Below, in pieces: positions 6,455 through 13,292 of a DNA stretch of 17,005 nucleotides. The stretch is from Anaerolineales bacterium (GTDB lineage: Bacteria > Chloroflexota > Anaerolineae > Anaerolineales > Villigracilaceae). The translations under genes were made by a program, and so were the position numbers. Within the stretch, counting starts at the first letter, position 1. Each line of letters starts with the position of its first letter. The notes below the pieces were generated by a model. The model worked only from the letters and a program-made list of their open reading frames with translations. It ran no database searches and was not told the origin of the DNA. The stretch lies in assembly GCA_016789485.1 (NCBI GenBank), contig JAEURE010000023.1, forward strand, positions 1 through 17,005. The letters run 5' to 3'.

Positions 6455-8371
6455 CTAATCTCCCACCACGGGAAGTTCAATGTCAATTTTTCGGGCAGGG
6501 GTTTTTACATCGGGACATTTCCAACCCTCGCCGGGATTCTCGCGGCGCAGGTTGGCGAAAGTCGGCAGGATACCGCAGGCAAAACAATTCAAACGGCAGT
6601 CCACACGGATCTGTCCTTCAAGCGACATGCGGAAATCCTGAAAGAGGAAATTCTTGCGAACTGCAGCGGTAATATGCTCCCACGGGAAGACTTCGTCTGT
6701 GCGGCGCTGTCGGTGTGTATAAAAGGCGGGGTCAAGGCCGTGCTCTTCAAAAGCGGGCAGCCAGGCTTCCGACTTCTTACCTTCGTCCCATGCATCGAAC
6801 TTGGCGCCGTTCTTCCATGCGCTGTAAATCACATCGGCCATTCTGCGGTCACCGCGAGAAAGCCAGGCTTCCAGCAGGGAATCTTCGGGCTTTGTCCAGC
6901 TTAGTTTGATACTTTTATCTTTTAATAACTGGCGTTTCAGCAAGGCTTGCTTTTCAAGGATATTCTCGCGTGTGTCGCAGGCAACCCATTGGAAAGGTGT
7001 CTGTGGTTTTGGCACAAAGGTGCTGACCCCTGCGTGCAGTTTCACTTTCCAGCCCGCCACTTTGCGGCCTTCTTCGATCACACGCTTGCACAAGTCCACA
7101 ATGGCTTGTACATCTTCAAGCGTTTCGCTGGGATGCCCGATCATGAAATACAGTTTCACAGTTGTCCAGCCGCGGCTGTAAATTTCGCGTGTGGTGTTGA
7201 TGATGTCTTCGTCAGGAATGAATTTGTTGATGATGCGGCGCATTCGTTCGCTGGCAGCCTCGGGTGCGAGTGTAAATCCGCCGGAGCGGTGCTGCTTAAG
7301 CTTTTCCATCAAATCGACAGAGACAGATTCGATGCGCAAGGATGGCAGGTTGACAGTCAATTTGCGGCCTTCAAAGCGCTTGCTGATGGCATCCACCAGA
7401 TCATTGATGTAGGTGTAATCGGAGGAGGAGAGCGACATCAATGCCAGCTCTTCAAATCCCGAAGCGCGGACTGCCGCGTCGGCTGCGTCCACCACCTCTT
7501 GTACGGTTCTTTCCCGTACGGGACGAGTGATCATACCCGCCTGACAGAATCTACATCCGCGAGTGCATCCCCGCATGATCTCCACGGAGACGCGGTTGTG
7601 GATGACTTCAATATTCGGCACAATAAATTTTGTCGGTGGAGGGGGTAGTTTTGCCACGATACGCTTGTTTACAGTTTTTGGCACATCAGGGAGGATGGGC
7701 TCAGTAACAGCTACTGTGCCATCGTCCATGTAGGTGGTGGCATAAAAACTAGGGACATACACGCCAGATATCTTTGCAAGTTCGCGTAATGTTACTTCGC
7801 GCTTTGCGCCCTTCGTCTTTTGGATTACGTTGACGACATCGTGAATGACTTCTTCGCCTTCCCCGATTGTGAACGCATCAATGAAGGCGTGCATAGGCTC
7901 GGGGTTGGTGGTGGAGTGTCCGCCGGCGATGATGATTGGGTGTGATTCATCCCTGTCTGCGGAACGGACAGGAATGCCTGCGAGGTTGAGAATGTTGAGG
8001 GCGTTGGTGTAGAGGGTCTCGTAGGGGAGAGTAAAGCCAATTATGTCGAAGCAGGCCAGAGGGTGTTTTGATTCGAGCGTGTAGAGCGGAATCCCATGCT
8101 CGCGCATGAGTTCTTCCATATCCAGCCAGGGAGCGTAAGCGCGTTCCGCAAGCGCATCATCGCGCTGGTTGATCTGGTCGTACAGAATCTTCAAGCCGAC
8201 GTTCGAAACACCGATGTCATAAATATCAGGGAAGACAAGGGCAACTTTGGTTTGAGCCTTGTCCCAATCTTTGCGGATGGAGTTAAGTTCTCCGCCCACG
8301 TAGCGCCCGGGTTTTTGTACCTTTAAAAGGATGCGATCCAGTTTTAATTCGACTTGTTCAGGAGTTAACAT
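6455..8371 (-). CDS. TIGR03960 B12-binding-like radical SAM protein
   Basis: A 638-residue protein. Residues about 40-190 form a cobalamin-binding-like Rossmann domain (TKVALVFPDIYDIGVSNVGL, later IIIAGGHSTTNPEP). The radical SAM core follows, with the [4Fe-4S]-binding motif at C269, C273 and C276 in MRGCTRGCRFCQAG. A C-terminal extension has a second cysteine group (C592, C596, C599) in DCRLNCFACG, which may bind another cluster or metal. The family is widespread and uncharacterised; its standard partner, TIGR03936, is two genes downstream. The cobalamin domain lacks an obvious DxHxxG motif, so B12 binding is uncertain. The ATG at 8371 has no ribosome binding site; a perfect TATAAT (8379-8384) ends 7 bases before it, which suggests a leaderless transcript. 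This gene heads the minus-strand unit ending at PrsW. Confidence 0.92.
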   Translation of the reverse strand: MLTPEQVELKLDRILLKVQKPGRYVGGELNSIRKDWDKAQTKVALVFPDIYDIGVSNVGLKILYDQINQRDDALAERAYAPWLDMEELMREHGIPLYTLESKHPLACFDIIGFTLPYETLYTNALNILNLAGIPVRSADRDESHPIIIAGGHSTTNPEPMHAFIDAFTIGEGEEVIHDVVNVIQKTKGAKREVTLRELAKISGVYVPSFYATTYMDDGTVAVTEPILPDVPKTVNKRIVAKLPPPPTKFIVPNIEVIHNRVSVEIMRGCTRGCRFCQAGMITRPVRERTVQEVVDAADAAVRASGFEELALMSLSSSDYTYINDLVDAISKRFEGRKLTVNLPSLRIESVSVDLMEKLKQHRSGGFTLAPEAASERMRRIINKFIPDEDIINTTREIYSRGWTTVKLYFMIGHPSETLEDVQAIVDLCKRVIEEGRKVAGWKVKLHAGVSTFVPKPQTPFQWVACDTRENILEKQALLKRQLLKDKSIKLSWTKPEDSLLEAWLSRGDRRMADVIYSAWKNGAKFDAWDEGKKSEAWLPAFEEHGLDPAFYTHRQRRTDEVFPWEHITAAVRKNFLFQDFRMSLEGQIRVDCRLNCFACGILPTFANLRRENPGEGWKCPDVKTPARKIDIELPVVGD

Positions 8372-8378
8372 GGCGCAG

Positions 8379-8384
8379 ATTATA
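8379..8384 (-). promoter_or_regulatory. Putative -10 element of the radical SAM operon
   Basis: A perfect TATAAT on the minus strand, 7 bases upstream of the ATG at 8371. A TCGACA hexamer upstream is only 12 bases away, too close for a normal -35. The predicted transcription start is at or one base before the ATG. Confidence 0.55.
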
Positions 8385-8509
8385 CCTGATAAGAATTGTC
8401 GAAAAAGATTAGAGTTTTCGGGGTTGAAACCTACAATCTTTGCATAAATGAAAAGAAAAAGCGCTCTAAATAGCCCAAACGGGTCAACAAGTTAACGGTG
8501 GGGATAACG

Positions 8510-8515
8510 TACAAT
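8510..8515 (+). promoter_or_regulatory. Putative -10 element of the plus-strand lipoprotein gene
   Basis: TACAAT lies 23 bases before the ATG at 8539, with AAGGAG between them, so a short leader is predicted. No good -35 is seen. The 167-base divergent gap 8372-8538 holds this and the opposing promoter and nothing else that I recognise. Confidence 0.4.
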
Positions 8516-8538
8516 TCTGAACAAAAAAGGAGTGTGAA

Positions 8539-9228
8539 ATGAGAAAGATTTTATTTATTTCGCTGGCTTTAATGCTTGCGGCTTGTGGTGTGGTGCAGCC
8601 TGTTCAACAGGAGCAGCCAACCCCTATTATTGCAACCGTGCTCGTAACGGTGATCGCGCCGACTGAAGTGGTTCCACCGACTGCAGTTCCACTGCCCACT
8701 CAGGCGCCGACTGAAATACCGACCCTTGCTCCCACTGAAACACTGGTGCCCACTGTGGTTACTCAACCAACTGCACAGGCGGCGAATCCTTCGTCAAGTT
8801 CTACTGGAAGTTCCACTGGTTCGTCTGACTTGACGCCTGTGTATGTCGACAATGTCCTCGGCAAAGGCGTGTTTGCTGATATTACTTTCTCCAGCGACCG
8901 TATTACGCTGAATTGCTACCCTCGCGAGTTCGAGATCACCATGCGAGCCGTCCATCCTGACGTCACTCGCGCAGAAATGTTCTACCGTGTTTTGGAGGCT
9001 CCCGGTCTCTTCCGTTACTCTGATTGGTATTTGATTGGCAATTTAAGTTCGGATGGAAAAGGCACTTTTTACACCACCTTCAAAGCGACGGATATTAAAG
9101 ATGACTGGAGAGTTTTGGACCAGGCCATGATCGAATTTCAATTTGCAGGCATAAACAAAGGCGGCGGCGTAGTGGATCGCACCCAGAAGATCGAGAGATT
9201 AGTCAGTTATTACAAGAATTGCCCTTAG
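8539..9228 (+). CDS. Lipoprotein with Pro/Thr-rich linker and unknown C-terminal domain
   Basis: A 229-residue protein. The signal peptide MRKILFISLALMLAAC has its lipobox cysteine at C16. Residues about 27-80 are a PT-rich linker with repeated APTE and VPPT-like units, followed by a Ser/Gly stretch (85-96). The C-terminal domain (about 100-229) is compact and beta-rich. It has only two cysteines, C126 and C228 (the penultimate residue), which could form a disulfide outside the membrane. AAGGAG lies 7 bases before the ATG. It is the only plus-strand gene here, with its own promoter and a shared terminator. I do not recognise the C-terminal domain and assign no function. Confidence 0.85.
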   Translation: MRKILFISLALMLAACGVVQPVQQEQPTPIIATVLVTVIAPTEVVPPTAVPLPTQAPTEIPTLAPTETLVPTVVTQPTAQAANPSSSSTGSSTGSSDLTPVYVDNVLGKGVFADITFSSDRITLNCYPREFEITMRAVHPDVTRAEMFYRVLEAPGLFRYSDWYLIGNLSSDGKGTFYTTFKATDIKDDWRVLDQAMIEFQFAGINKGGGVVDRTQKIERLVSYYKNCP

Positions 9229-9236
9229 TATCTTGA

Positions 9237-9274
9237 AACAAAAAAGGACGAGCCTTGGCTCGTCCTTTTTTGTT
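9237..9274. terminator. Bidirectional intrinsic terminator between convergent genes
   Basis: The 18-base arms 9237-9254 and 9257-9274 are perfect complements (GC core GGACGAGCC/GGCTCGTCC). An A-run on the left and a T-run on the right give a U-tract in both directions. It lies 8 bases after each of the two convergent stop codons, so it serves the plus-strand lipoprotein and the minus-strand bactofilin-like gene. Confidence 0.95.
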
Positions 9275-9282
9275 GTAAATAT

Positions 9283-10596
9283 TTATGCGGCTACTTTACG
9301 AGCCTGCCAGAGATCACGTCCCCAGAGCCAGAGTGCGCCAAGGCCAAGGAACATCACAACCAGACCAAAGATCCAGCCTATGAACGGCAGGGCAACAACT
9401 AGGGCAACGAGGATTACACCAACAAGCAGAGGCCAGACTTTATGGTCAGCCAGCGCAGGGTTGAAGCGGTTCATGATCCATTTTCCGCTCAGCCATGCCA
9501 CCACAATCTTGGTAAAGAAGGCTGTGACAAGTACGAACCCAACTATCAGAGCGAAGATGGCAAGAATGCCAGTCCACGCAATGGTGCCGCTTACACCGCC
9601 AAGGGTCAGTGCACCGAATACCACGGCGCCAATGATCATGGCTGTGAAAATCACCAGCAATGTGAAGAAGAAAGCTGCGTACGAAACGATGCCCCAGCCC
9701 AAACTTATGATAGGTGCGGTCCCCAATTTATCCATAACAGCCTTTGTGAATTTCGGGGCGAGCCAGCCCAGAAGCAGACCGAACAGCAGAAGGGTGACAA
9801 TGTTGCGAAGCAGGTCAAACGACCAGGAAGCGATTTTCTGTCCCATGGTAGGCGGCGTATATTGTGCATTTACATTGTCAACAGGTTCTTTGCGGGTGAT
9901 CTCCCCTGCAACCACACCGTCTGGAATTTTCATATCTGCAGGTTGTGTATAGGTCAGGTTCCCGCCGATTGAGGCATTTTCACCGATGGTAAACCCAGGC
10001 TTTACACTCGGCACGGAGATACCGGTCTGCCACATGTAGGAGGATGGAGGGACTGAGTTTTCCGCAGAACCAACTTCAGCAGTCACGTCACCACCAACGG
10101 TTCCTTGCAATTCAACTGCACCAGCGGCAAACATTGCATCTCCAAGAACATCACCGGAAAGTATCGCTTGTGCACCGCCGAAAAGCATGTCCCCTTTCAC
10201 CTCGCTGCCATTTTTTGTTTCAAGGCTTGATCCCCCAACAAGCAAGTCGCCGCTGATATTGGCTGCTTCGCCAACCTGCAAAACTGCCCCAGCAATGCGT
10301 ACAGAATCGGTAACAACACCGTTGATCACGATGCTTTGACCCATGGCAAACAGATCGCCTTCCACGGTTCCGTTAATTATGATGGTTTCAGCCGCCACGA
10401 CCAAGTCACCTTTGATGGTGCCATTTAACGTGAACGTGCTTGCGCCAACGTAAAAATCATCAGAGATGATTTCATCTGCTTCGATCACAACCGTGTCACC
10501 GCCGCGGCCATCAAAAGCCAGCGCAGAAGATGTGATGCTCATCGTGAGCAAGGCGAGCAGGGCAAAAACTGAAATAATTTTATTAATTGGTTTCAT
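9283..10596 (-). CDS. Exported bactofilin-like beta-helix protein with C-terminal membrane domain
   Basis: A 437-residue protein. A signal peptide (1-27, ending SSALA) is followed by a repetitive region (about 33-230) in which short strands with GD(L/V/A)- and INGTV-type motifs recur every 15-20 residues (NGTIKGDLVVAAETIIINGT, VEGDLFAMGQSIVINGVV). This is typical of polymer-forming bactofilin-type beta-helices. The last 180 residues contain about five or six hydrophobic membrane segments, starting near 262 and ending near 427. Classical bactofilins are cytoplasmic and short; this one has its repeats on the outside, anchored by a membrane bundle, so an envelope-organising role is plausible but unproven. 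AAAGGAG lies 9 bases before the ATG. It is a single-gene unit between two terminators. Confidence 0.85.
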   Translation of the reverse strand: MKPINKIISVFALLALLTMSITSSALAFDGRGGDTVVIEADEIISDDFYVGASTFTLNGTIKGDLVVAAETIIINGTVEGDLFAMGQSIVINGVVTDSVRIAGAVLQVGEAANISGDLLVGGSSLETKNGSEVKGDMLFGGAQAILSGDVLGDAMFAAGAVELQGTVGGDVTAEVGSAENSVPPSSYMWQTGISVPSVKPGFTIGENASIGGNLTYTQPADMKIPDGVVAGEITRKEPVDNVNAQYTPPTMGQKIASWSFDLLRNIVTLLLFGLLLGWLAPKFTKAVMDKLGTAPIISLGWGIVSYAAFFFTLLVIFTAMIIGAVVFGALTLGGVSGTIAWTGILAIFALIVGFVLVTAFFTKIVVAWLSGKWIMNRFNPALADHKVWPLLVGVILVALVVALPFIGWIFGLVVMFLGLGALWLWGRDLWQARKVAA

Positions 10597-10618
10597 GGGA
10601 TTATCTCCTTTGAAAAAA

Positions 10619-10661
10619 ACTTCCCAAGAAAAGTATACGACTTTTTGCCTGGGAAGTTGCA
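10619..10661 (-). terminator. Intrinsic terminator of the Nudix gene, overlapping the bactofilin upstream region
   Basis: The outer stem AACTTCCCA/TGGGAAGTT and an inner stem AAAAGT/ACTTTT, separated by an internal loop, run into seven T's on the minus strand. It lies 42 bases past the Nudix stop and ends about 7 bases before the ribosome binding site of the bactofilin-like gene. The apical loop includes TATACT, a possible -10 for that next gene. Confidence 0.8.
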
Positions 10662-10703
10662 GATATATAAATTATCGCCTCTTTTCCCCGCTGATGCCTG
10701 TTT

Positions 10704-11234
10704 CTATTTTTCTTTCAACACGATCAATTTCGTCGGTTTTTGAAAATACCAGTTCATAATCTCGACAAACCAGCTACAAAATCTCTCTTTTTTATGAGCC
10801 GTTTCCTCTTTTATTTCTTCCAAGCTCATGTACATGATTTCTGAAATCTCAACTGGGTCAAAAAGGATTTGCTCCGGAGTCACCCTGCCTTCGTAAATGC
10901 GGCTGATCTCATTGTCGCCGGGTCCATATTCCATTTTGATGGTAGCCAATGATGTGATCTCGACACCTTCCACGCCCAGTTCTTCTTTTAGTCCACGCAT
11001 GGCTGCTTCGAGGTAACTTTCTCCAGCTTTGACATGCTCCGAGACCGAGCAATCCAGCATGGATGGGGAAGAGGCGCGGTCTGCGCTTCGTTTTTGGACG
11101 AGCATTTTTCCATCCTCTAAAAAGAGGAAGACATGCACACCGCGATGCTGCAATCCCTTTTGATGGATGGTGGAACGCATTTCCTGGCCGATCACAATAT
11201 CTTCATCGTTTACTACGTCAAGCAGTTCATCCAT
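10704..11234 (-). CDS. Nudix hydrolase, IDI/YfcD-like subgroup
   Basis: A 176-residue protein of the Nudix fold. The Nudix box lies at residues 66-88 (SEHVKAGESYLEAAMRGLKE, then ELGV). The metal-binding E84-E85 pair is kept, but the usual first glycine is E66 and the usual RE is R80-G81. The N-terminal HQKGLQHRGVHVFLF stretch is typical of the isopentenyl-diphosphate isomerase/YfcD-like subgroup, whose members act on varied diphosphates. Without the isomerase-specific catalytic cysteine context I would not call it an IDI. The ATG at 11234 has AAGGAGG about 7 bases upstream. A good promoter overlaps the end of the preceding HAD gene, and a dyad in the leader may control translation. It is last in the metabolic run, followed by a terminator. 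Confidence 0.85.
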   Translation of the reverse strand: MDELLDVVNDEDIVIGQEMRSTIHQKGLQHRGVHVFLFLEDGKMLVQKRSADRASSPSMLDCSVSEHVKAGESYLEAAMRGLKEELGVEGVEITSLATIKMEYGPGDNEISRIYEGRVTPEQILFDPVEISEIMYMSLEEIKEETAHKKERFCSWFVEIMNWYFQKPTKLIVLKEK

Positions 11235-11255
11235 GTGCGATCCTCCTTGGAAGCC

Positions 11256-11292
11256 AAAGGTCGAAAGCCAAGTAGATTGACTTTCGACCTTT
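11256..11292 (-). repeat. Inverted repeat in the leader of the Nudix gene
   Basis: The 12-base arms 11256-11267 and 11281-11292 (AAAGGTCGAAAG/CTTTCGACCTTT) are perfect complements; after one mismatch three further pairs can form inside the 13-base loop. On the minus strand no T-tract follows. It lies 8 bases upstream of the AAGGAGG ribosome binding site and overlaps the predicted promoter -10. Confidence 0.8.
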
Positions 11293-11319
11293 ATACTATT
11301 TCTGTTTAGGAATTGTCAA
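11290..11319 (-). promoter_or_regulatory. Sigma-70-type promoter of the Nudix gene
   Basis: TTGACA (11314-11319), an 18-base spacer and TATAAA (11290-11295) on the minus strand form the best two-element promoter in the window. The -35 abuts the HAD stop codon. The predicted start, near 11283, lies inside the 11256-11292 dyad, so transcripts from here would lack most of its first arm. Confidence 0.65.
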
Positions 11320-12078
11320 TTATCCGAACAGTTCCATCAGTTGTTTGACGCTCACAACGCCATCGAAGCCAGATAGATTGCCTTTGCGAAGTTCAGCTTT
11401 TTCGCCGCTCGCATCGCCCAGGCAAGAAACAATGATATCGCCAGCGCTCACATCTTCTTTTTCCGTGTAGTGGTTGGTGGTGACGACCACATTCGCGCCG
11501 GCAGCCTTTGCAGCAGTAAGTCCATTCTTGGAATCTTCCACCACGATCACTTCGTCGGGTTTCAAGCCAAGTTTGGACAACGCCAGGTTATAAATGGCGG
11601 GATCTGGCTTTTTCTTCTCAACCACGTCGCCTGCCAGCACGATATCGAACTTGATGTCAGACAAAATTTTCTCTGTGATGGCTTTTGCCGCCTGTTCATT
11701 GGATGTGGTACAAACTGCGATTTTCAAGCCTGCATCCATCGCCTCTTTCATGAACCGATGAATGCCCGGGCGAAGGGGCAGTTTTCCAGTCTCGATCAGT
11801 TCAACAAATAGAGCCGTCTTGCGTTTGTGCATTTCCTTTACGAGATTGTCGATCTCTTCCTCTGTCAATGGCTTGGAAAACCCCTTGGTCTTCCAATGGT
11901 GTTTCATGCGTTCTTTGCCGCCTGCGATTTGGAGCAGTTCGTGGTAATACTCCACGTCCCATTCGTCAGTGAAGCCGAACTCCTTGAAAGTCATATTGAA
12001 CGAAACACGGTGACCATCGCGCTCGGTGTCGATGATCACGCCATCCTGATCAAAGAACACTGCTTTAATTTTTGACAT
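11320..12078 (-). CDS. CbbY-like HAD-superfamily sugar-phosphate phosphatase
   Basis: A 252-residue HAD enzyme. The ATG at 12078 is chosen because GGAGG (12084-12088) lies 5 bases before it and the product begins at once with MSKIKAVFFDQDGVIIDTE; the frame remains open a few codons upstream without such a signal. Motif I has D10 and D12. A cap domain contains GGKER (53-57), and the remaining motifs are TTS (124-126), KKKPDP (K155-K157) and EDSKNG (181-186). The cap (SFNMTFKEFGF, then the GGKER motif) resembles the CbbY/xylulose-1,5-bisphosphate phosphatase and beta-phosphoglucomutase group. Hydrolysis of a sugar (bis)phosphate by-product is the likely role, by family. A class II aldolase two genes upstream fits sugar-phosphate metabolism. 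The exact substrate is not readable from sequence. Confidence 0.85.
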   Translation of the reverse strand: MSKIKAVFFDQDGVIIDTERDGHRVSFNMTFKEFGFTDEWDVEYYHELLQIAGGKERMKHHWKTKGFSKPLTEEEIDNLVKEMHKRKTALFVELIETGKLPLRPGIHRFMKEAMDAGLKIAVCTTSNEQAAKAITEKILSDIKFDIVLAGDVVEKKKPDPAIYNLALSKLGLKPDEVIVVEDSKNGLTAAKAAGANVVVTTNHYTEKEDVSAGDIIVSCLGDASGEKAELRKGNLSGFDGVVSVKQLMELFG

Positions 12079-12092
12079 GATTTCCTCCATTT

Positions 12093-12129
12093 GCAAGTCA
12101 TAAAGGTCTTAATGACCTTTATGACTTGC
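12093..12129 (-). repeat. Perfect 16-bp inverted repeat just upstream of the HAD gene ribosome binding site
   Basis: The arms 12093-12108 and 12114-12129 are exact reverse complements with a 5-base loop. The hairpin fills most of the 60-base gap between the aminotransferase stop and the HAD start and ends 4 bases before the GGAGG site. AAATGGAGG, not a T-tract, follows on the minus strand, so it is not a standard terminator. Confidence 0.85.
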
Positions 12130-12138
12130 TGGATTAAT

Positions 12139-13245
12139 TTACTTTTTCATCCCGAAAAATTCAAGGACGGTGTCTACAAACAACTTGTTTTCTTCTGCAG
12201 TGCCGACAGTCACCCGGAACCAACCATCGCTGCCATATTTTTTGCTTTCACCGCGCAGGATGATGCCCTTTGTTTCAGCGAACGCAAGAACCTCCTTGCC
12301 GGTCTTGCCTGTTTCACCGCAATCAAAGAGAATGTAATTCGCTTTCGAGGGCATGACATAGAAGCCTGGAATGACACTCAGGGATTCGGTGATGAAATCC
12401 ACCGCGTTGTTATTGAACTTGATGCGTTCTGCAAGACCTTCAGTGTCTTCAAACGCCGCAAGCGCTGCCCACATGGGAATCGTATCCACATTCCATGGAA
12501 GAAGCGAGCCAGCGATCTGGTCGATCACTTCCTTGTCTGCAATGGTGTATCCAAAACGCATGCCTGCAAGACCATAGGCCTTGGACAACGTGCGGGTGAT
12601 CAGGACATTCTTGTATTTCTTCGTCAACTGCACCTGAGACATTCCCAACCCTGCATATTCCACATAGGCTTCGTCGATCACAAAGGGAATGCCCGTTTCG
12701 GCAATGGTAATGAAGTGTCTGGCATCCATGAAGTTGCCTGTGGGGTTGTTCGGATTGGCAACCACGATGATCTTGGTTTTGTCAGTAATAGCCTTGATGA
12801 TCGCATCAGGGTCATAATGCATAAGATGATCTTTGTAGATCATCGGCACGGAGACCATCTTTGCGCCGAGCAGCGTTCCGCGTAAGCCGTAAATACCGAA
12901 GCAGGGGGTATGTTGAATCACCTCATCGCCGGGGACAATGAACATGCGGAAGATGTTATCGTACACTTCGCTGGAACCGTTGCCAATCATCACATTGCCG
13001 GGACCATCCACATTGTTCATCTCGGCGATTTTGCTGCGCACAACCAGCCCCTGGTCGGGATAGCGGTTTGCCATCTTGGCGTATTTGACCATCGCCTCCA
13101 ATACCTTATCAGACGGGGGAAGCGGATTTTCATTTGACATCATACGATGCAGGGATGGGTCTCTCCAGGCTTTTTCGATATGCTCCGAGATGTACATCGG
13201 AATGCCCTTTACCCATGGGGCGTAATATTCTTCAACCTTCTTCAT
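12139..13245 (-). CDS. HisC-like PLP-dependent aminotransferase (class I/II)
   Basis: A 368-residue fold-type I aminotransferase of the histidinol-phosphate aminotransferase type. NPNNPTG (164-170), D191 and Y194 in DEAYVEYAG, the PLP lysine K222 in TRTLSKAYGLAGMRFGY, R230 and a C-terminal substrate arginine R344 (GWFRVTVGT) are all in place. The length fits HisC (about 350-370). No other histidine-pathway gene is nearby, so it may act on another amino acid or amino-phosphate instead; many HisC paralogues use aromatic or aminoalkyl-phosphate substrates. GAGGAG lies 8 bases before the ATG. It sits 47 bases after the aldolase and 60 before the HAD gene, in the same run. Confidence 0.88.
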   Translation of the reverse strand: MKKVEEYYAPWVKGIPMYISEHIEKAWRDPSLHRMMSNENPLPPSDKVLEAMVKYAKMANRYPDQGLVVRSKIAEMNNVDGPGNVMIGNGSSEVYDNIFRMFIVPGDEVIQHTPCFGIYGLRGTLLGAKMVSVPMIYKDHLMHYDPDAIIKAITDKTKIIVVANPNNPTGNFMDARHFITIAETGIPFVIDEAYVEYAGLGMSQVQLTKKYKNVLITRTLSKAYGLAGMRFGYTIADKEVIDQIAGSLLPWNVDTIPMWAALAAFEDTEGLAERIKFNNNAVDFITESLSVIPGFYVMPSKANYILFDCGETGKTGKEVLAFAETKGIILRGESKKYGSDGWFRVTVGTAEENKLFVDTVLEFFGMKK

Positions 13246-13292
13246 ATTTTTATCTCCTCAATTTATGTTTGAACTAACGACTCAAATTTCTA

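Noticed and set aside
6450..6463. Small GGAGA-CTAA-TCTCC palindrome around the radical SAM stop codon
   Set aside because: Five base pairs with a 4-base loop are expected by chance; no link to a function could be shown.
6947..7648. Long plus-strand open frame of 233 codons inside the radical SAM gene
   Set aside because: It lies wholly antisense to a well-supported coding sequence and has no recognisable domains. Overlapping frames at 12091-12885 and 13329-14165 are rejected for the same reason.
8385..8402. TCGACA as -35 of the radical SAM promoter
   Set aside because: Only 12 bases separate it from TATAAT, outside the workable 16-18 range.
12079..12096. TTG and ATG starts upstream of the HAD gene's chosen start
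   Set aside because: They add MQMEEI before the conserved beginning, lack a ribosome binding site, and would overlap the 12093-12129 hairpin and the real GGAGG site.
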